Of a stretch of DNA of 42,198 nt, positions 1 to 7,446 are shown piece after piece. The notes beneath the pieces were generated by a model. The model saw only the letters and a list, made by a program, of their open reading frames with translations. It did no database searches and was not told the DNA's origin. Both the position numbers and the translations under genes were made by a program. Location: contig CALXTF010000001.1 of NCBI GenBank assembly GCA_944391335.1, forward strand, positions 1 through 42,198, read 5' to 3'. This DNA is from an uncultured Alphaproteobacteria bacterium (GTDB taxonomy: Bacteria; Pseudomonadota; Alphaproteobacteria; RF32; CAG-239). Numbering within the stretch: the stretch's first letter is position 1; each line of letters begins with the position of its first letter.

Positions 1-77
1 CGATATACGGAATTCATTTCATAATAATTCTTACTTCCTCGAGCGAATGAAACCATTCGCCTTGGGTACCTAGTTTC
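1..77. repeat. 77-bp direct repeat, copy 1
   Basis: This stretch is identical, base for base, to 186-262, with an offset of 185 bp. It contains the hairpin GCGAATG-AAAC-CATTCGC at 43-60 and is more GC-rich than the flanking DNA. The copy starts at the window edge, so it may be one unit of a longer tandem array with a period of about 185 bp; this cannot be seen from here. No gene is assigned to it. A minus-strand reading frame crosses both copies but looks like a by-product of the repeat. Confidence 0.9.
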
Positions 78-130
78 GCTTCGGTTGCTGTCGCTTCCCT
101 TGCTCCACAAGGTAGCCAAGATGTTACAGA

Positions 131-157
131 CGAAAAGCTTCCTCTGGAACCTTTTCG
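131..157. repeat. Hairpin in the repeat spacer
   Basis: The arms CGAAAAG and CTTTTCG enclose a second stem, TTCC/GGAA, with a single mismatch between the two stems. It lies between the two 77-bp direct repeats and just 3' (on the minus strand) of the tRNA-like fragment. It could form a stable stem-loop in RNA from either strand. No T-run follows it, so it is not a classic terminator. Confidence 0.6.
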
Positions 158-165
158 CTTAGCCA

Positions 166-186
166 TCCCAACTGAGCTACAGCCCC
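166..186 (-). pseudogene. tRNA-Ala 5'-end fragment
   Basis: Read on the minus strand, 21 bases match the start of a typical tRNA-Ala: the GGGGCTG acceptor strand, TA, then GCTCAGTTGGGA of the D-arm. After that the sequence leaves the tRNA pattern: there is no 3' D-stem GAGC, no recognisable anticodon arm and no T-arm. It is therefore a fragment rather than a working tRNA gene. It sits at the junction between the repeat spacer and repeat copy 2. Another tRNA with the same 5' end is possible as the source. Confidence 0.55.
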
Positions 187-262
187 GATATACGGAATTC
201 ATTTCATAATAATTCTTACTTCCTCGAGCGAATGAAACCATTCGCCTTGGGTACCTAGTTTC
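186..262. repeat. 77-bp direct repeat, copy 2
   Basis: Second exact copy of 1-77, with its hairpin at 228-245. It begins where the tRNA-Ala-like fragment ends. The remaining 263-353 is plain AT-rich sequence with no gene, terminator or repeat that I can recognise. Confidence 0.9.
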
Positions 263-353
263 ATTATAACTAATCTAATTGTACTAAATATACGCTATTA
301 TAAAATAAGTAAAGATTATTTTTCGTATTGTTAATTAACATTTCTGTTTTCAA

Positions 354-2084
354 TTATCTTTCATCTTGTGTTTTTTGTGTAAAAAATTTTTTTGATGAAA
401 AATGTTTATTTTCTTTATTTTGTATTGTTTTTTCAGTTTCTTGTTTATCAACATCTCTTTGTCTGACAATAAAAATATCTTTTAATGACCAATAAGCGTT
501 TTGTGAAATGTTGTCATTTTTAGAATTTTTTGCAGCTTCTTCTCTTGTTTCTAAAACATAAGGAGCTAGTTTAGGTTCATTTTTTATAATCTCTCCTAAA
601 TTTTTATACGCATGCTTGATAGAATATCCATTATTTTTATCACTTGAAACGGCTTTTTTATATATGTTAAATATTTGTGGAGCCGAATCTGGATAATATT
701 TTAGAAATTTTCCTAATGTATCATATATATTTTCCATGGAAAATTCATTATTTTTATCGTTTGCAGCCGTTTTTTCCATTAAGTTTAACAATTGCGGAGA
801 GCATTCAGAAGATTTTTCGGCTAAATAACCTAATGTCTCATAAACTTTATTTAAAGTCTCCCAGTTGTTCTCTGTATTATCTAAAATATAACTATATAAA
901 TCCGTAGTTTGTTGTTTTATACTTGGAATATGTTCTATAATTTTACCAAATGTTTCATATGCGCTTATCAGGTTGCTTTCATTATTTTCATTATTTGAAA
1001 CCTGTTTATAAATATCATAAGCCTGCGGATATAATTCGGGACAAGCTATAACAACATCACCTAAAAGGTGATATAATTTTCCTTTGGATAAAACATCATT
1101 TTCAACATTTTTTATAGATTTTTGTATTATTTGCAACACTTGCGGCGCAGAACTTGCTTGTGTTTCAACTATTTTATCTAAATTAGCATATACCGCCTTA
1201 AAAGAATATTCTTTACTATTATCCTTTGATACAAGCTGCTCTATGGTATTTAATATTTGAGGAATCAACGAAGGATCTGATACCGCTATATTTCCTAAAG
1301 CGTTATAGGTCTTTCTCCTATATATTGGATTATTATTATCATATTTTAGCGTTTTTTGTATTATATTTAAAAGGGATGGAGATAATCTAGGAGCTGTTTT
1401 GGCCGTTTCGCCCAAAACTTCATAAACAATCCCATAAGAATATTGAGTATTTTGATTATTGGACAATAATTTGTCATATATATTTAAAATTTTTTCTTCT
1501 TTCTTAGGGTGATTAATAATAATATTGTTGCCTAGAGTTTTATAAAATTCACCTAAAGAATAGTCATTATGGTTAGGATTATCTGCTATCGCTTCACAGA
1601 TTTTTATAAGTTGAGTTCCTAAATTAGAGTCTGCTCCCGATGTGTTTAAAACCTTACAAGCTTCAGCTAATGATTTCCAATCTTGTTCATGATTATTCAA
1701 AGAATCGTTTAGAGTATATAAAATCGGTACCGTGAAATCTGATTTATACTCTGCAATAGAGTTCAATATTACATAAGCAATTGTATTCGTATCTTTTTTA
1801 TTCTTGTTATGGGACAACCCCTGCTGACATGCATTTATAATTTGTGGAGAGAACTCGGGATATTTTTCAAAAACATTCATCAATCCTAAATACAGTTCTT
1901 CCAAGGAAGTTTCATTATTATTATCACAACTTATAGTTTTTTCATAAGCTTTAAAAACTTTATCTTTTAAATCCGGTTGAGCTATAATGATTTTAGATAA
2001 ATCTTTATAGATTTTTTCAGGATTAACTTCTCCATTTTCAAGTTTGTACATAATATAATCTAGTTTATTTTCGTATTCTTTCAT
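354..2084 (-). CDS. Helical-repeat protein of unknown function
   Basis: I do not recognise a named family. The 576-residue protein consists almost entirely of about 13 tandem units of roughly 39 residues. Their loose consensus is a Tyr, then a Leu-Gly pair, a Pro, Pro-Gln-(Ile/Leu)-Leu-(Asn/Gln)-Ile and an Asp/Asn-rich turn (for example YETLG, SAPQIFNIYKK, SDKNN). The pattern suggests paired alpha-helices forming a HEAT/TPR-like solenoid, normally a protein-binding scaffold. There is no signal peptide or membrane segment, and the last 40 residues are charged and probably disordered. The start has an AGGGA ribosome-binding site 7-11 bases upstream. The gene stands alone between repeat-rich regions, which fits an accessory gene. 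Repeat structure is clear; role unknown. Confidence 0.75.
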   Translation of the reverse strand: MKEYENKLDYIMYKLENGEVNPEKIYKDLSKIIIAQPDLKDKVFKAYEKTISCDNNNETSLEELYLGLMNVFEKYPEFSPQIINACQQGLSHNKNKKDTNTIAYVILNSIAEYKSDFTVPILYTLNDSLNNHEQDWKSLAEACKVLNTSGADSNLGTQLIKICEAIADNPNHNDYSLGEFYKTLGNNIIINHPKKEEKILNIYDKLLSNNQNTQYSYGIVYEVLGETAKTAPRLSPSLLNIIQKTLKYDNNNPIYRRKTYNALGNIAVSDPSLIPQILNTIEQLVSKDNSKEYSFKAVYANLDKIVETQASSAPQVLQIIQKSIKNVENDVLSKGKLYHLLGDVVIACPELYPQAYDIYKQVSNNENNESNLISAYETFGKIIEHIPSIKQQTTDLYSYILDNTENNWETLNKVYETLGYLAEKSSECSPQLLNLMEKTAANDKNNEFSMENIYDTLGKFLKYYPDSAPQIFNIYKKAVSSDKNNGYSIKHAYKNLGEIIKNEPKLAPYVLETREEAAKNSKNDNISQNAYWSLKDIFIVRQRDVDKQETEKTIQNKENKHFSSKKFFTQKTQDER

Positions 2085-2240
2085 AGAGATTCCCTATCCT
2101 CTAACAAAGCTTGTTTTGTCCAATAATAGACCATTTATAAGATGAGGTCAATTAATTTTTAGTAAAGGCATAAATTTATATTTCAATATCTGATGATGAA
2201 TTATCACTTTTTTTATTATTAAAAAATTAAAAGCAACTTT

Positions 2241-2400
2241 AAATGGCGGCAAGTCAAGGGATTGTCCTCGACTGCGCTGACGCTTGCTCGTTCCACTACG
2301 CTCATTCGAGCTTTAATAAGCTCTCACCGGCGTCCTTTATGTCCGCCTTTCGCTTGTAGTCGAACCCTTGCCCCAAGGCTTCAAATCCCATCTGTCCTCA
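2241..2400. repeat. GC-rich segment with tRNA-Ser 3'-end-like edge
   Basis: This segment is much richer in GC than its surroundings. Its left edge (AAATGGCGG at 2241-2249, AGGGATT at 2257-2263) resembles the tRNA-Ser 3' end and its flank (2443-2451 and 2458-2464), giving an imperfect direct repeat about 202 bp apart. It contains the hairpin GAGCTT-TAAT-AAGCTC at 2308-2323 and scattered pieces such as TCGAACCCTTG that also look tRNA-derived. No credible reading frame is present. It may be the remnant of a small element inserted at the tRNA 3' end. Confidence 0.5.
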
Positions 2401-2403
2401 AAA

Positions 2404-2447
2404 CATTTACAAAAAAGACCGCATTCAAGCGGTCTTTTTTGTAAATG
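2404..2447 (-). terminator. tRNA-Ser terminator inside a 19-bp palindrome
   Basis: A perfect inverted repeat has arms at 2404-2422 and 2429-2447 and loop ATTCAA. The core GACCGC/GCGGTC is flanked by A6 and T6 runs, so it can terminate transcription in both directions. The outer part of the right arm overlaps the encoded CCA end of the tRNA, so the palindrome is longer than termination needs. Confidence 0.85.
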
Positions 2448-2536
2448 GCGGACAGAAAGGGATTCGAACCCTTGGTACCCTTTAGAGGTACACACGATTT
2501 CCAATCGTGCGCCTTCGACCACTCGGCCACCTGTCC
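2446..2536 (-). tRNA. tRNA-Ser (anticodon GGA)
   Basis: On the minus strand the gene starts GGACAGGTGGCCGAGTGGTC, the class II D-arm typical of tRNA-Ser. The anticodon loop ATT-GGA-AAT is closed by ACG/CGT. A long variable arm (GTACC/GGTAC) follows, then the T-arm AAGGGTTCGAATCCCTT, and the acceptor strand CTGTCCG ends with an encoded CCA. The length of 91 nt is normal for serine tRNAs. It reads UCC (and UCU) codons. A promoter lies just upstream and a terminator immediately downstream. Confidence 0.97.
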
Positions 2537-2550
2537 ATAAACTGTTTTGT

Positions 2551-2579
2551 TTATTAGACTGTTTTACTCAATTTTGCAA
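2551..2579 (-). promoter_or_regulatory. Promoter of tRNA-Ser
   Basis: On the minus strand the -35 box TTGCAA (2574-2579) and the -10 box TAATAA (2551-2556) are separated by 17 bp. Transcription would start a few bases upstream of the tRNA 5' end. This is inferred from consensus and position only. Confidence 0.6.
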
Positions 2580-2606
2580 GATTTATTTTTATGACAAATA
2601 GCTTTT

Positions 2607-3659
2607 TTAATTTTCTATAAACAATTTTAAAGAAGAAATTTTCCTTTCTGTCTCTCTAACAACATTATTTAATTCCGGCGCCCTGTTTTTTTCAATAAAT
2701 TTTATTTGCATCTTTTCAAGTAAAAAGCTCGCTACTTTTCCATCCATTTCATAGGCATTTGCTTCCATCGGATTCGTTAAAGAAAGATCTTTTTGATCAA
2801 TCGCCAAATAAGAAAATTTACTCTCAAAAAGCTTGTCTATTAATGGAAATTGCGACCAATCTTCCTGTTGACGGAAAACTCTCAAAGATTCATGAAATAT
2901 AAGTGCCGGAACAGCTAAATTATCACACACAACTATTTTTTCTTTATTTATGAATATGTTGTTATTTTCACAATAGGCGGTCGGTATTGTTCGTATTTTA
3001 TCTGGAAAACCTTTACTGGTTTGTTTTTCATACCACTCATTTTCATTAAAAAAACGTAAATTAATATTTGTTTTATAGCTGTCATTAAAAGCTTGTAGAA
3101 TATTTTGTATTAAGCCGCGTTTATTTCTAAATTCTAAATTCTGCCAATCTTCAAGATAATCTTTAAGATGCTCCACGCTTTGTAACCGATGGCAAAATTG
3201 TTCACATCTCTTATTTTCTTGTTCTAAAAATTCTTTTGGCAGTTCAATGCCAAAAAACAATATCTTTAATTCATCTTTATGATTGTTAATAATTTGCCGA
3301 TTTTGATTAAAGGTTTCTACATCATGACAGATGACATCTTGTATAAGATCATCTAATAATTCTATTCTTTGCTTATTGTTAAGAGTCGTCAATTTTTGTT
3401 TGGTCATTCCGACTAATTTTCGTATAGCTGTTTCGTGACGGATTTTATTATTTTCTTTGAGTTTAGGACGTAACTCGCGAGACAATTTATTCCACTCTTC
3501 AAGTGAAGGAAATGTAATACTGCCAAGCAAATAATCTAATTTAGCCCGATATTTCGGAAACTTGGGTTCAATAACCGCGTATTGTTTCCCTTTATACAAA
3601 CCAACCATTAAATTACAATTCAGCAGAATCCAACGATAATCAGATACGTTTAGTCTCAT
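2607..3659 (-). CDS. Unknown protein, degenerate metallopeptidase-like motif
   Basis: I do not recognise this 350-residue protein. It is soluble-looking, with no signal peptide or membrane segment. The N-terminal two thirds are helical and charged. Around residues 250-310 the pattern IFHESLR (256-260 core) followed by NPMEANAYE (Glu299) recalls zinc peptidases that use HExxH with a downstream Glu in an NPxE context. Here the second His is Arg260, so zinc binding and catalysis would probably be lost. The start has a good AGGAG site 7 bases upstream. The gene is monocistronic, followed by tRNA-Ser on the same strand. The peptidase resemblance is a pattern-level inference and could be chance. 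Confidence 0.65.
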   Translation of the reverse strand: MRLNVSDYRWILLNCNLMVGLYKGKQYAVIEPKFPKYRAKLDYLLGSITFPSLEEWNKLSRELRPKLKENNKIRHETAIRKLVGMTKQKLTTLNNKQRIELLDDLIQDVICHDVETFNQNRQIINNHKDELKILFFGIELPKEFLEQENKRCEQFCHRLQSVEHLKDYLEDWQNLEFRNKRGLIQNILQAFNDSYKTNINLRFFNENEWYEKQTSKGFPDKIRTIPTAYCENNNIFINKEKIVVCDNLAVPALIFHESLRVFRQQEDWSQFPLIDKLFESKFSYLAIDQKDLSLTNPMEANAYEMDGKVASFLLEKMQIKFIEKNRAPELNNVVRETERKISSLKLFIEN

Positions 3660-3730
3660 GCCTCGCTCCTATTTTAATTTTATATATTATATCATATTTT
3701 TATATGTTTTCCAAGTAAAAAAACACTTAT

Positions 3731-3766
3731 AAAAAAACGCCATAAATCTCGTTATGGCGTTTTTTT
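3731..3766 (-). terminator. Intrinsic terminator after secB
   Basis: The stem AACGCCATA/TATGGCGTT is extended by A and T runs on both sides, with a loop around ATCTCG. On the minus strand it follows the secB stop by about 17 bases. It is symmetrical and could act in both directions. Confidence 0.85.
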
Positions 3767-3783
3767 ATAGATATATTAACAAG

Positions 3784-4248
3784 TTAATTATGTTTTTCTT
3801 CTTTATGTGCTGTTGCCTGTTTACGCGCCATATAAAGAGCGGCAAAATCTATGGGATTAAGCATAAACGGAGGTAGACCACCTTCTGTTAAACTCTGTGT
3901 GACAATATTACGGGCAAATGGAAAAATTAAACGAGGCAATTCTATCATTAAAACCGCTTCCTTATGTTCCGGTGCAACATTAATTTCCGCATAAGCCGCA
4001 TATGAAAGTTCTAAAACAAATAATGTTTTTTCTTCAATTTTGCCATTTATATTAATTGATATTTCAGAAATATATGTATTGTTTTCTTTATGTTCTGATT
4101 TAACATCTAAATGTACATCTATTTTGGGCGCGGTTTTAATTTCTTTAAATATTTCCGGAGCATGGGGAATTTCTAAAGACAAATCTTTAATATATTGACT
4201 GATAATAGCAATTGCTCCAACTTGCTTGTTTTGAGCCTGTTCTTCCAT
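3784..4248 (-). CDS. Protein-export chaperone SecB
   Basis: SecB is a cytoplasmic homotetramer that holds secretory proteins unfolded and passes them to SecA. The 154 residues match the family's usual length. The characteristic C-terminal stretch is present: EGGLPPFMLNPIDFAALY, then a charged tail (the SecA-interaction region). The core has the family's alternating beta-strands (for example TLFVLELSYAAYAEI). The start has AGGAG about 9 bases upstream. It is divergent from the Tim44-like gene, the usual alphaproteobacterial arrangement; the two promoters are back to back with their -35 boxes 9 bp apart. Confidence 0.97.
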   Translation of the reverse strand: MEEQAQNKQVGAIAIISQYIKDLSLEIPHAPEIFKEIKTAPKIDVHLDVKSEHKENNTYISEISININGKIEEKTLFVLELSYAAYAEINVAPEHKEAVLMIELPRLIFPFARNIVTQSLTEGGLPPFMLNPIDFAALYMARKQATAHKEEKHN

Positions 4249-4286
4249 TATTTTTTCTCCTAAAACAATATTAAAAAATTTATGAT

Positions 4287-4315
4287 GTTATAGTATAAAT
4301 AAATTTATAGGTCAA
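4287..4315 (-). promoter_or_regulatory. secB promoter
   Basis: On the minus strand TTGACC (4310-4315) and TATAAC (4287-4292) are 17 bp apart. The secB start codon lies about 40 bp downstream. Confidence 0.65.
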
Positions 4316-4324
4316 TATTTCTGG

Positions 4325-4353
4325 TTGATAATCCCGAATTTTATCTTTATATA
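4325..4353 (+). promoter_or_regulatory. Promoter of the Tim44-mltA-smr operon
   Basis: TTGATA (4325-4330) and TATATA (4348-4353) have a 17-bp spacer, about 40 bp ahead of the Tim44-like start. Its -35 lies close to that of secB, so a regulator bound between them could affect both. Confidence 0.65.
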
Positions 4354-4394
4354 TATTAAATAAAATTAATAAAAATATTTTAAATGAGGAAAAT

Positions 4395-5045
4395 ATGTCT
4401 GCTTATCTTGATATTATCATTTTAATCTTTGTTGTCATTATGGTCTTTATCAAACTAAAAAACCTGCTTGGAACACGTCCGGAAAATGAAACACAAATCA
4501 GTCGTGAAAGCGCAGCTAAAATCTTTGATATTCTAATGGAAGAACATAATAAAAAGCAATCTTTAGAACAACCAACAGAATTAAAAACTGATGAAAGCAC
4601 TTTAAGCGAAAATGAAAAAGTTTTACGTGAAATCCCCGGTTTTAATCAAGATAAATTTCTAAACAGCGCAAAAAAAGCTTTTGAAATTATTATTACCTCT
4701 TTTGCCAAAGGTGATCTTCAAACTTTAGAATCTTTGGTTAGTAAAAGTCTGCTTAAAAAATTTGAAAGTGTTATATCTTCTCGTAAAGAAAGCGGCGTAT
4801 CCGCCGAAACCGATTTAATTAGTTTTAACGAAGCAATCATTACCGAGGCCAAAATAACTAAAACAAAATTAGCTAAAATTAGTGTAAAATTCGTTTCCGA
4901 ACAAGTAAATATACTGCGCAATAAAGACGGCGAAGTTCTTGAAGGCGATGAAAATTTTATTCAATCAATTACCGATGTTTGGACTTTTGAAAGAAGTCTA
5001 CATGCGACAACCCCTAATTGGCTCCTTGTTTCAACAAAAAAATAA
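4395..5045 (+). CDS. Tim44-domain inner-membrane protein
   Basis: This 216-residue protein has one N-terminal membrane segment (about residues 5-22), a charged linker, and a Tim44-like domain from about residue 75 to the end (FNQDKFLNSAKKAFEIIITSF, then a beta-rich half ending VWTFERSLHATTPNWLLVS). The family includes mitochondrial Tim44 and alphaproteobacterial TimA-like proteins, inferred to act at the membrane in protein handling. The start has GAGG 7 bases upstream. It directly abuts mltA, with the next ATG following its stop codon, and is divergent from secB. Family assignment is firm; the exact role in bacteria is less well established. Confidence 0.92.
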   Translation: MSAYLDIIILIFVVIMVFIKLKNLLGTRPENETQISRESAAKIFDILMEEHNKKQSLEQPTELKTDESTLSENEKVLREIPGFNQDKFLNSAKKAFEIIITSFAKGDLQTLESLVSKSLLKKFESVISSRKESGVSAETDLISFNEAIITEAKITKTKLAKISVKFVSEQVNILRNKDGEVLEGDENFIQSITDVWTFERSLHATTPNWLLVSTKK

Positions 5046-6212
5046 ATGAAAAAGATTTCTTTACTGCTCTTTATTCTCCTCTTCTTTTCCTCTTGTTCTA
5101 AACAAGTCGAAAAAAAAATTATATCCGAAAATCCCCCTGTCGTTGAATTAACTAAGGTGTCTTATAATGAATTGGAAGGATGGAAACAAGACAACCTTGA
5201 CGATTTTATTCCCGTCCTAACCGGTATTTGTAATAAAATTAAATATCTGCAATCTCCTATCATTGATCAAAGCTATATAACCATTAAGACAAAAGATTAT
5301 CAAAAAATTTGCTTAGAATTTAACAAACAAAAAATTACGGATAGTTCTGATCTGCGTTTATTCCTTGAAAAATATTTTACACCTTGGTTAATACAATATA
5401 ACGGCAATGCAGAAGGAACTTTTACTTCTTATTATGAAACTCAAATACACGCATCTCAACATAAACATGGAAAATATATATATCCTGTTTATGGAAAACC
5501 TTCTGATCTCATAGAGGTTAATCTGCGTGATTTTGATCCAAATTTACCACAAAAACGAATCGTCGGCAAAATTTATAAGCAAAAACTACAGCCTTATCCA
5601 ACTCGTCAAGAAATTGAAACATCATTAAATAAAGCCCCTGTCTTGTTATGGGCTGACGATCCGGTTGATATTCACATTATGCAAATACAAGGATCTGCCG
5701 TGGCTCTTCTTGATGATGGACGTCAAATACGAATCGGATACGCGGATAATAATGGACGTCCCTTCAAAGGTATTGGTCGGATTCTGCTCGAAAAAAAACT
5801 TATTCCTCCAGAAAAAGCAGATATGATTAATATAAAAAAATGGCTTAAAGAACATCCTGATCAAGCAAAATCTTTAATGTGGGAAAATCAACGTTATATC
5901 TTTCATCGCATTATTGAAGGGCAAGGACCTATAGGGGCTTACGGGTTACCTTTAACCGCCGGACGCAGTTTAGCCGTCGATCGTCAATATATTCCTTTAG
6001 GAGCTTTATTATGGTTGGAAACCAAAACACCAGATCAACAACCTTTACATAAAATTGTTGCCGCACAAGATATTGGAAGCGCAATAAAAGGTGTCGTCCG
6101 CGGAGATTATTTTTGGGGCAGCGGGGGTGATGATGTTTTGGCTTTAGCCGGTAAGATGAACTCTATTGGACATTACTTTATTTTGCTGCCGAAAGAGACC
6201 ATAAATGAATAA
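5046..6212 (+). CDS. Membrane-bound lytic transglycosylase MltA
   Basis: MltA cleaves the MurNAc-GlcNAc bond of peptidoglycan, forming a 1,6-anhydro product, at the outer membrane. The N-terminus is a lipoprotein signal (ILLFFSSC, lipidated Cys at 18). The MltA barrel carries the hallmark FTSYYETQIHAS, IMQIQGSAV and IRIGYADNNGRPF segments. The C-terminal 3D domain has AAQDIGSAIKG and GDYFWGSG, which include the expected catalytic Asp. The length of 388 residues is normal. Translation starts on the base after the Tim44-like stop codon, so it is probably coupled, and the 3' end overlaps the smr gene by 8 bp. Confidence 0.96.
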   Translation: MKKISLLLFILLFFSSCSKQVEKKIISENPPVVELTKVSYNELEGWKQDNLDDFIPVLTGICNKIKYLQSPIIDQSYITIKTKDYQKICLEFNKQKITDSSDLRLFLEKYFTPWLIQYNGNAEGTFTSYYETQIHASQHKHGKYIYPVYGKPSDLIEVNLRDFDPNLPQKRIVGKIYKQKLQPYPTRQEIETSLNKAPVLLWADDPVDIHIMQIQGSAVALLDDGRQIRIGYADNNGRPFKGIGRILLEKKLIPPEKADMINIKKWLKEHPDQAKSLMWENQRYIFHRIIEGQGPIGAYGLPLTAGRSLAVDRQYIPLGALLWLETKTPDQQPLHKIVAAQDIGSAIKGVVRGDYFWGSGGDDVLALAGKMNSIGHYFILLPKETINE

Positions 6213-6726
6213 TAACGATGATATCTGTTGGCAGGAAATCATAAAAAATATTACGCCTCTTAAAACCGATAAAATTCATCATGTTTATCATAAAGTCACA
6301 TTAACTGTTAAACCTAAAATTAATCCTTGTAATTTATTATTTAAAAATAATCTTGATAATTTACAAATGGATAGCATGATAAATATAGACGCTTCCACCG
6401 CTAAAAAATTTAAACGCGGTCTTTTCCCTATCGAAGCAGAACTTGATTTACACGGTTTTACAGAAAAAGAAGCTTTTAGTGCCGTTATTGAGTTTATTCA
6501 AAAATCATATTTACAAAAAAAACGCTGCATTGCTGTTATTACTGGAAAAGGATTACACCAAACTCAACAAGACAACATTTTTTCTCATCAAGGTATTTTA
6601 AAAAATTGTGTACCTCAATGGCTTAACTTACCTGATATTCGTCCTTTGATTTTAGCTATAAAACATCCAGAAAACAAACAAGGTGGTTCTGGAATTATTC
6701 ATATTTTACTTCGCCGTCAACGATAA
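6205..6726 (+). CDS. Smr-domain protein
   Basis: The C-terminal half is an Smr domain (related to the MutS2 C-terminus): LDLHGFTEKEA, then VITGKGLHQ, and a final GGSGIIHILLRR. Smr domains are generally nucleic-acid endonucleases or binding modules. The N-terminal 60 residues are variable and contain no other domain. At 173 residues this is the stand-alone alphaproteobacterial form found after mltA. It overlaps mltA by 8 bp and closes the operon. The substrate is unknown. Confidence 0.93.
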   Translation: MNNNDDICWQEIIKNITPLKTDKIHHVYHKVTLTVKPKINPCNLLFKNNLDNLQMDSMINIDASTAKKFKRGLFPIEAELDLHGFTEKEAFSAVIEFIQKSYLQKKRCIAVITGKGLHQTQQDNIFSHQGILKNCVPQWLNLPDIRPLILAIKHPENKQGGSGIIHILLRRQR

Positions 6727-6771
6727 AATAGTTAATTATTAGTGCTATATAAAACTAATTTGATTTTTTCA

Positions 6772-7323
6772 TTAAGAAAATCTTTTTAATAAGGCTTGAT
6801 AGGCTGTGGTTAACTGTTTGAAATTTTCTTCCGCTTCTTTCTTATTTTCTTGATGTAAATCAGGGTGATATTTCTTTACTAATTTCTTATATTGCTTTTT
6901 TATTTGTATAATTGAAATATTTTCTGCGCTTAATTCCATAATTTTTAAATATTGTCTCTCTTTTGCCGTAAAAAAAATATCTTCTTGAGAGGGCATATCT
7001 CCTCCATAATTACCCAAAAAACCTAAATCATCTTTTAGGTAATCTCCAAATTGATACTTTATATGAGAATAAAAATTTTGAAAATGAAATCGTTCTTTAG
7101 TCTTTTTTTGAAAATCCTCATAATAACACTCTCCATCATAATAATTCCATTTGGCATTATATGCTTGAACATGTTCTAAGCAAAACCAATAATAATCTTT
7201 TAAATTTCTATTTTTTGGCGCACGATATTCACCGGGTTTAGAACACCCAGGAAAATCACATTTTCGGCTTTTATCCTCATTTTGAGGTGCATAATATTTT
7301 TTTTGTTTTACATGTTTTAACAT
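6772..7323 (-). CDS. J-domain protein with N-terminal Cys motif
   Basis: The C-terminal 60 residues form a J-domain: QIKKQYKKLVKKYHPDLH carries the essential HPD, followed by ENFKQLTTAYQALL. J-domains stimulate the ATPase of DnaK. The N-terminus has CDFPGC, then WFCLEH about 20 residues later, arranged like a small zinc site (inference). No Gly/Phe region or DnaJ zinc-finger domain is present, so it is a type III co-chaperone of 183 residues. This architecture is common in alphaproteobacteria. It is transcribed from a promoter that overlaps that of the divergent regulator. No strong ribosome-binding site is seen. Confidence 0.92.
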   Translation of the reverse strand: MLKHVKQKKYYAPQNEDKSRKCDFPGCSKPGEYRAPKNRNLKDYYWFCLEHVQAYNAKWNYYDGECYYEDFQKKTKERFHFQNFYSHIKYQFGDYLKDDLGFLGNYGGDMPSQEDIFFTAKERQYLKIMELSAENISIIQIKKQYKKLVKKYHPDLHQENKKEAEENFKQLTTAYQALLKRFS

Positions 7324-7351
7324 TGTATAAAATATATTTTTCTTTTTTTAG

Positions 7352-7401
7352 TTGTGTTTGTCTTTTTATTGTATTATACTCTGAAGTCAAAAGAATGGCA
7401 A
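7352..7401. promoter_or_regulatory. Overlapping divergent promoters
   Basis: The plus-strand promoter has TTGTGT (7352-7357), 17 bp, TATACT (7375-7380). The minus-strand promoter has TTGCCA (7396-7401), 17 bp, TATAAT (7373-7378). The two -10 boxes share the same bases, and each -35 lies downstream of the other promoter's start. RNA polymerase can therefore occupy only one at a time, which would make expression of the J-domain gene and the ribbon-helix-helix gene mutually exclusive at this site. Inferred from consensus matches. Confidence 0.6.
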
Positions 7402-7446
7402 CATTATTGTCTTTTAAATCAAAACTTATAAAAATGAGGATATATA

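Noticed and set aside
14..241. 75-residue minus-strand reading frame across the repeats
   Set aside because: It is made of repeat and tRNA-like sequence, covers the two direct repeats and has no ribosome-binding site or domain.
1..262. CRISPR array
   Set aside because: Only two 77-bp copies with one 108-bp spacer, and the repeats contain a different type of internal palindrome.
2262..2601. Overlapping short reading frames around tRNA-Ser
   Set aside because: They run through the tRNA gene and its terminator on one strand or the other and show no protein-like composition.
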